Of a stretch of 12,686 nucleotides of DNA, positions 12,577-12,686 are shown in pieces. Both the position numbers and the translations under genes were made by a program. Position 1 is the stretch's first letter, and each line of letters opens with the position of its first letter. Origin of the DNA: Holtiella tumoricola (GTDB taxonomy: Bacteria; Bacillota; Clostridia; Lachnospirales; Cellulosilyticaceae). The notes beneath the pieces are model-generated. The model did no database searches and was not told the DNA's origin. It saw nothing but the letters and a program-made list of their open reading frames with translations. Location of the stretch: NCBI RefSeq assembly GCF_027857615.1, contig NZ_JAQIFT010000051.1, positions 1 to 12,686 of the forward strand. The letters run 5' to 3'.

Positions 12577-12686
12577 ACAGATATGATTATTTTGTTTTGA
12601 AAGGTGCCATACTAATGAAGGAAGTATTTTAGTTCTGGTACAACTAAATATTTTAAGAGTAGGACATCTCAAAAAGAGGTCGCAAA
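12577..12686. other. Right-edge intergenic sequence, no gene seen
   Basis: No coding region with a start and ribosome site is visible on either strand. A small inverted repeat (TTTAGTT at 12628-12634, AACTAAA at 12642-12648, 7-nt loop) lacks a T tract. The final bases AGAGGTCGCAAA (12675-12686) resemble the conserved 5' edge of lysine (L-box) riboswitches, but the rest would lie beyond the window. Confidence 0.45.

Noticed and set aside
12628..12648. Small inverted repeat as a terminator
   Set aside because: It has only 7-bp AT-rich arms with no T tract on either side and no gene ending nearby.
12533..12686. Minus-strand open frame entering from the right edge and ending near 12533
   Set aside because: About 50 codons without recognisable content, and it runs across the well-placed dehydrogenase promoter. 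It is most likely noise.

Overview
The window looks like chromosome of a low-GC Gram-positive anaerobe of the class Clostridia. The DNA is strongly AT-rich, most genes have AGGAGG-type ribosome binding sites with short spacing, and the secreted and membrane proteins suit a single-membrane cell. A Lachnospirales relative such as Cellulosilyticum would fit, but the genus is an inference that cannot be settled from this sequence.

Left edge (1-1315). A partial minus-strand gene begins a secreted Pro-rich repeat protein built on a 36-bp minisatellite. Next comes a minus-strand TM2-like membrane protein with a clear terminator. A 333-bp AT-rich divergent region follows, holding a perfect 12-bp-arm palindrome and a weak promoter.

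Exopolysaccharide synthase operon (1316-7124, plus strand). Five tightly packed genes encode a membrane-anchored GH8-type glycosidase, a four-TM protein with a degenerate GGDEF domain, an unrecognised bitopic membrane protein, a processive GT2 beta-glycosyltransferase and a BcsB-like extracytoplasmic subunit. A hairpin terminator closes the unit. The synthase has no PilZ domain. The GGDEF domain has lost its catalytic signature and metal ligands but keeps an RxxD that could be a c-di-GMP inhibitory (I) site, so it may be the c-di-GMP receptor of the machine. From memory, the closest parallels are PelD of Pel systems and PssE of the Listeria Pss exopolysaccharide system. This is the most interesting part of the window. 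The polymer cannot be named from sequence.

MoxR/DUF58/transglutaminase operon (7218-11581, plus strand). A near-consensus promoter (TTGACA, 18 bp, TACAAT) drives a MoxR AAA+ ATPase, a DUF58 membrane protein and a TgpA-like protein with an extracytoplasmic transglutaminase domain. This is a widespread envelope-associated module of poorly defined function.

Right end (11574-12686). A minus-strand D-2-hydroxyacid dehydrogenase runs convergently into the transglutaminase gene and overlaps it by 8 bp. Its own promoter is clear. Its terminator appears to lie inside the 3' coding end of the transglutaminase gene. The last 110 bp hold no gene. The final 12 bases resemble the start of a lysine riboswitch, but the window ends there.
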